Source of the DNA: an uncultured bacterium
GTDB taxonomy: Bacteria > Desulfobacterota > WTBG01
Direction of reading: 5' to 3'
DNA: 5,529 bases
Assembly: GCA_938024025.1 (NCBI GenBank)
Contig: CALJBY010000014.1
Location: 1 to 5,529 of the forward strand
Of this stretch, positions 5,512 through 5,529 are shown one piece after another. Below the pieces are notes generated by a model. That model saw only the letters and a program-made list of their open reading frames with translations. It was not told the DNA's origin and did no database searches. The position numbers and the translations under genes were made by a program. The stretch's first letter is position 1; each line of letters starts with the position of its first letter.

Positions 5512-5529
5512 CCACTAAAATATTCAAAT

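Overview
The window looks like a bacterial chromosome segment, probably from Bacteroidota. That assignment is tentative. It rests on the style of the histidine kinase, the weak Shine-Dalgarno signals, and a general resemblance of the intron and transposase to sequences from that phylum. It holds two different mobile elements lodged between two partial host genes.

Layout. Positions 3-125 (+) are the last 40 codons of a host gene, perhaps an Lrp/AsnC-type regulator. Positions 192-3919 (+) form a compact four-gene operon: a small four-cysteine zinc-finger-like basic protein, a ParB-like DNA-binding protein, an IS21-type DDE transposase (istA) and an IS21-type AAA+ helper ATPase (istB). The spacings are very tight, and istA and istB overlap by 11 bases. 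A hairpin-plus-T-run terminator follows at about 3949-3979. Positions 4157-4466 (-) are the 5' part (domain I and probably II-III) of a group IIC self-splicing intron. Its first base lies directly after the T-run of an intrinsic terminator at 4467-4501 (-), which is the classic group IIC target. Positions 4699-5511 (-) encode the catalytic half of an NtrY/NtrB-like sensor histidine kinase.

The most unusual features are in the four-gene element. The tail of the first gene carries a DNA repeat with an 81-base period. Two copies are identical over 22 bases, and a third lies just past the stop codon. The sequence between copies has diverged, so the repeat itself seems to be under selection as DNA as well as peptide. 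Inserting one base in the GGGGTTTT run at 638-645 would bring the third copy into frame and extend the gene to 724, 12 bases before the parB-like start. The gene therefore probably carries a one-base frameshift here, or a sequencing error. The combination of zinc-finger protein, ParB-like protein, IstA and IstB, plus an internal repeat array, goes beyond an ordinary two-gene IS21 element. It may be a transposon with its own DNA-site recognition module.

How it fits together (inference): IstA would catalyse DNA strand transfer, with IstB as its ATP-dependent target and assembly factor. The ParB-like and zinc-finger proteins may bind the repeats to regulate the operon, mark the element or choose targets. 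The element lies antisense beside a group IIC intron whose reverse transcriptase and domains V-VI are not in the window. It probably inserted into the intron or was joined to it by deletion.
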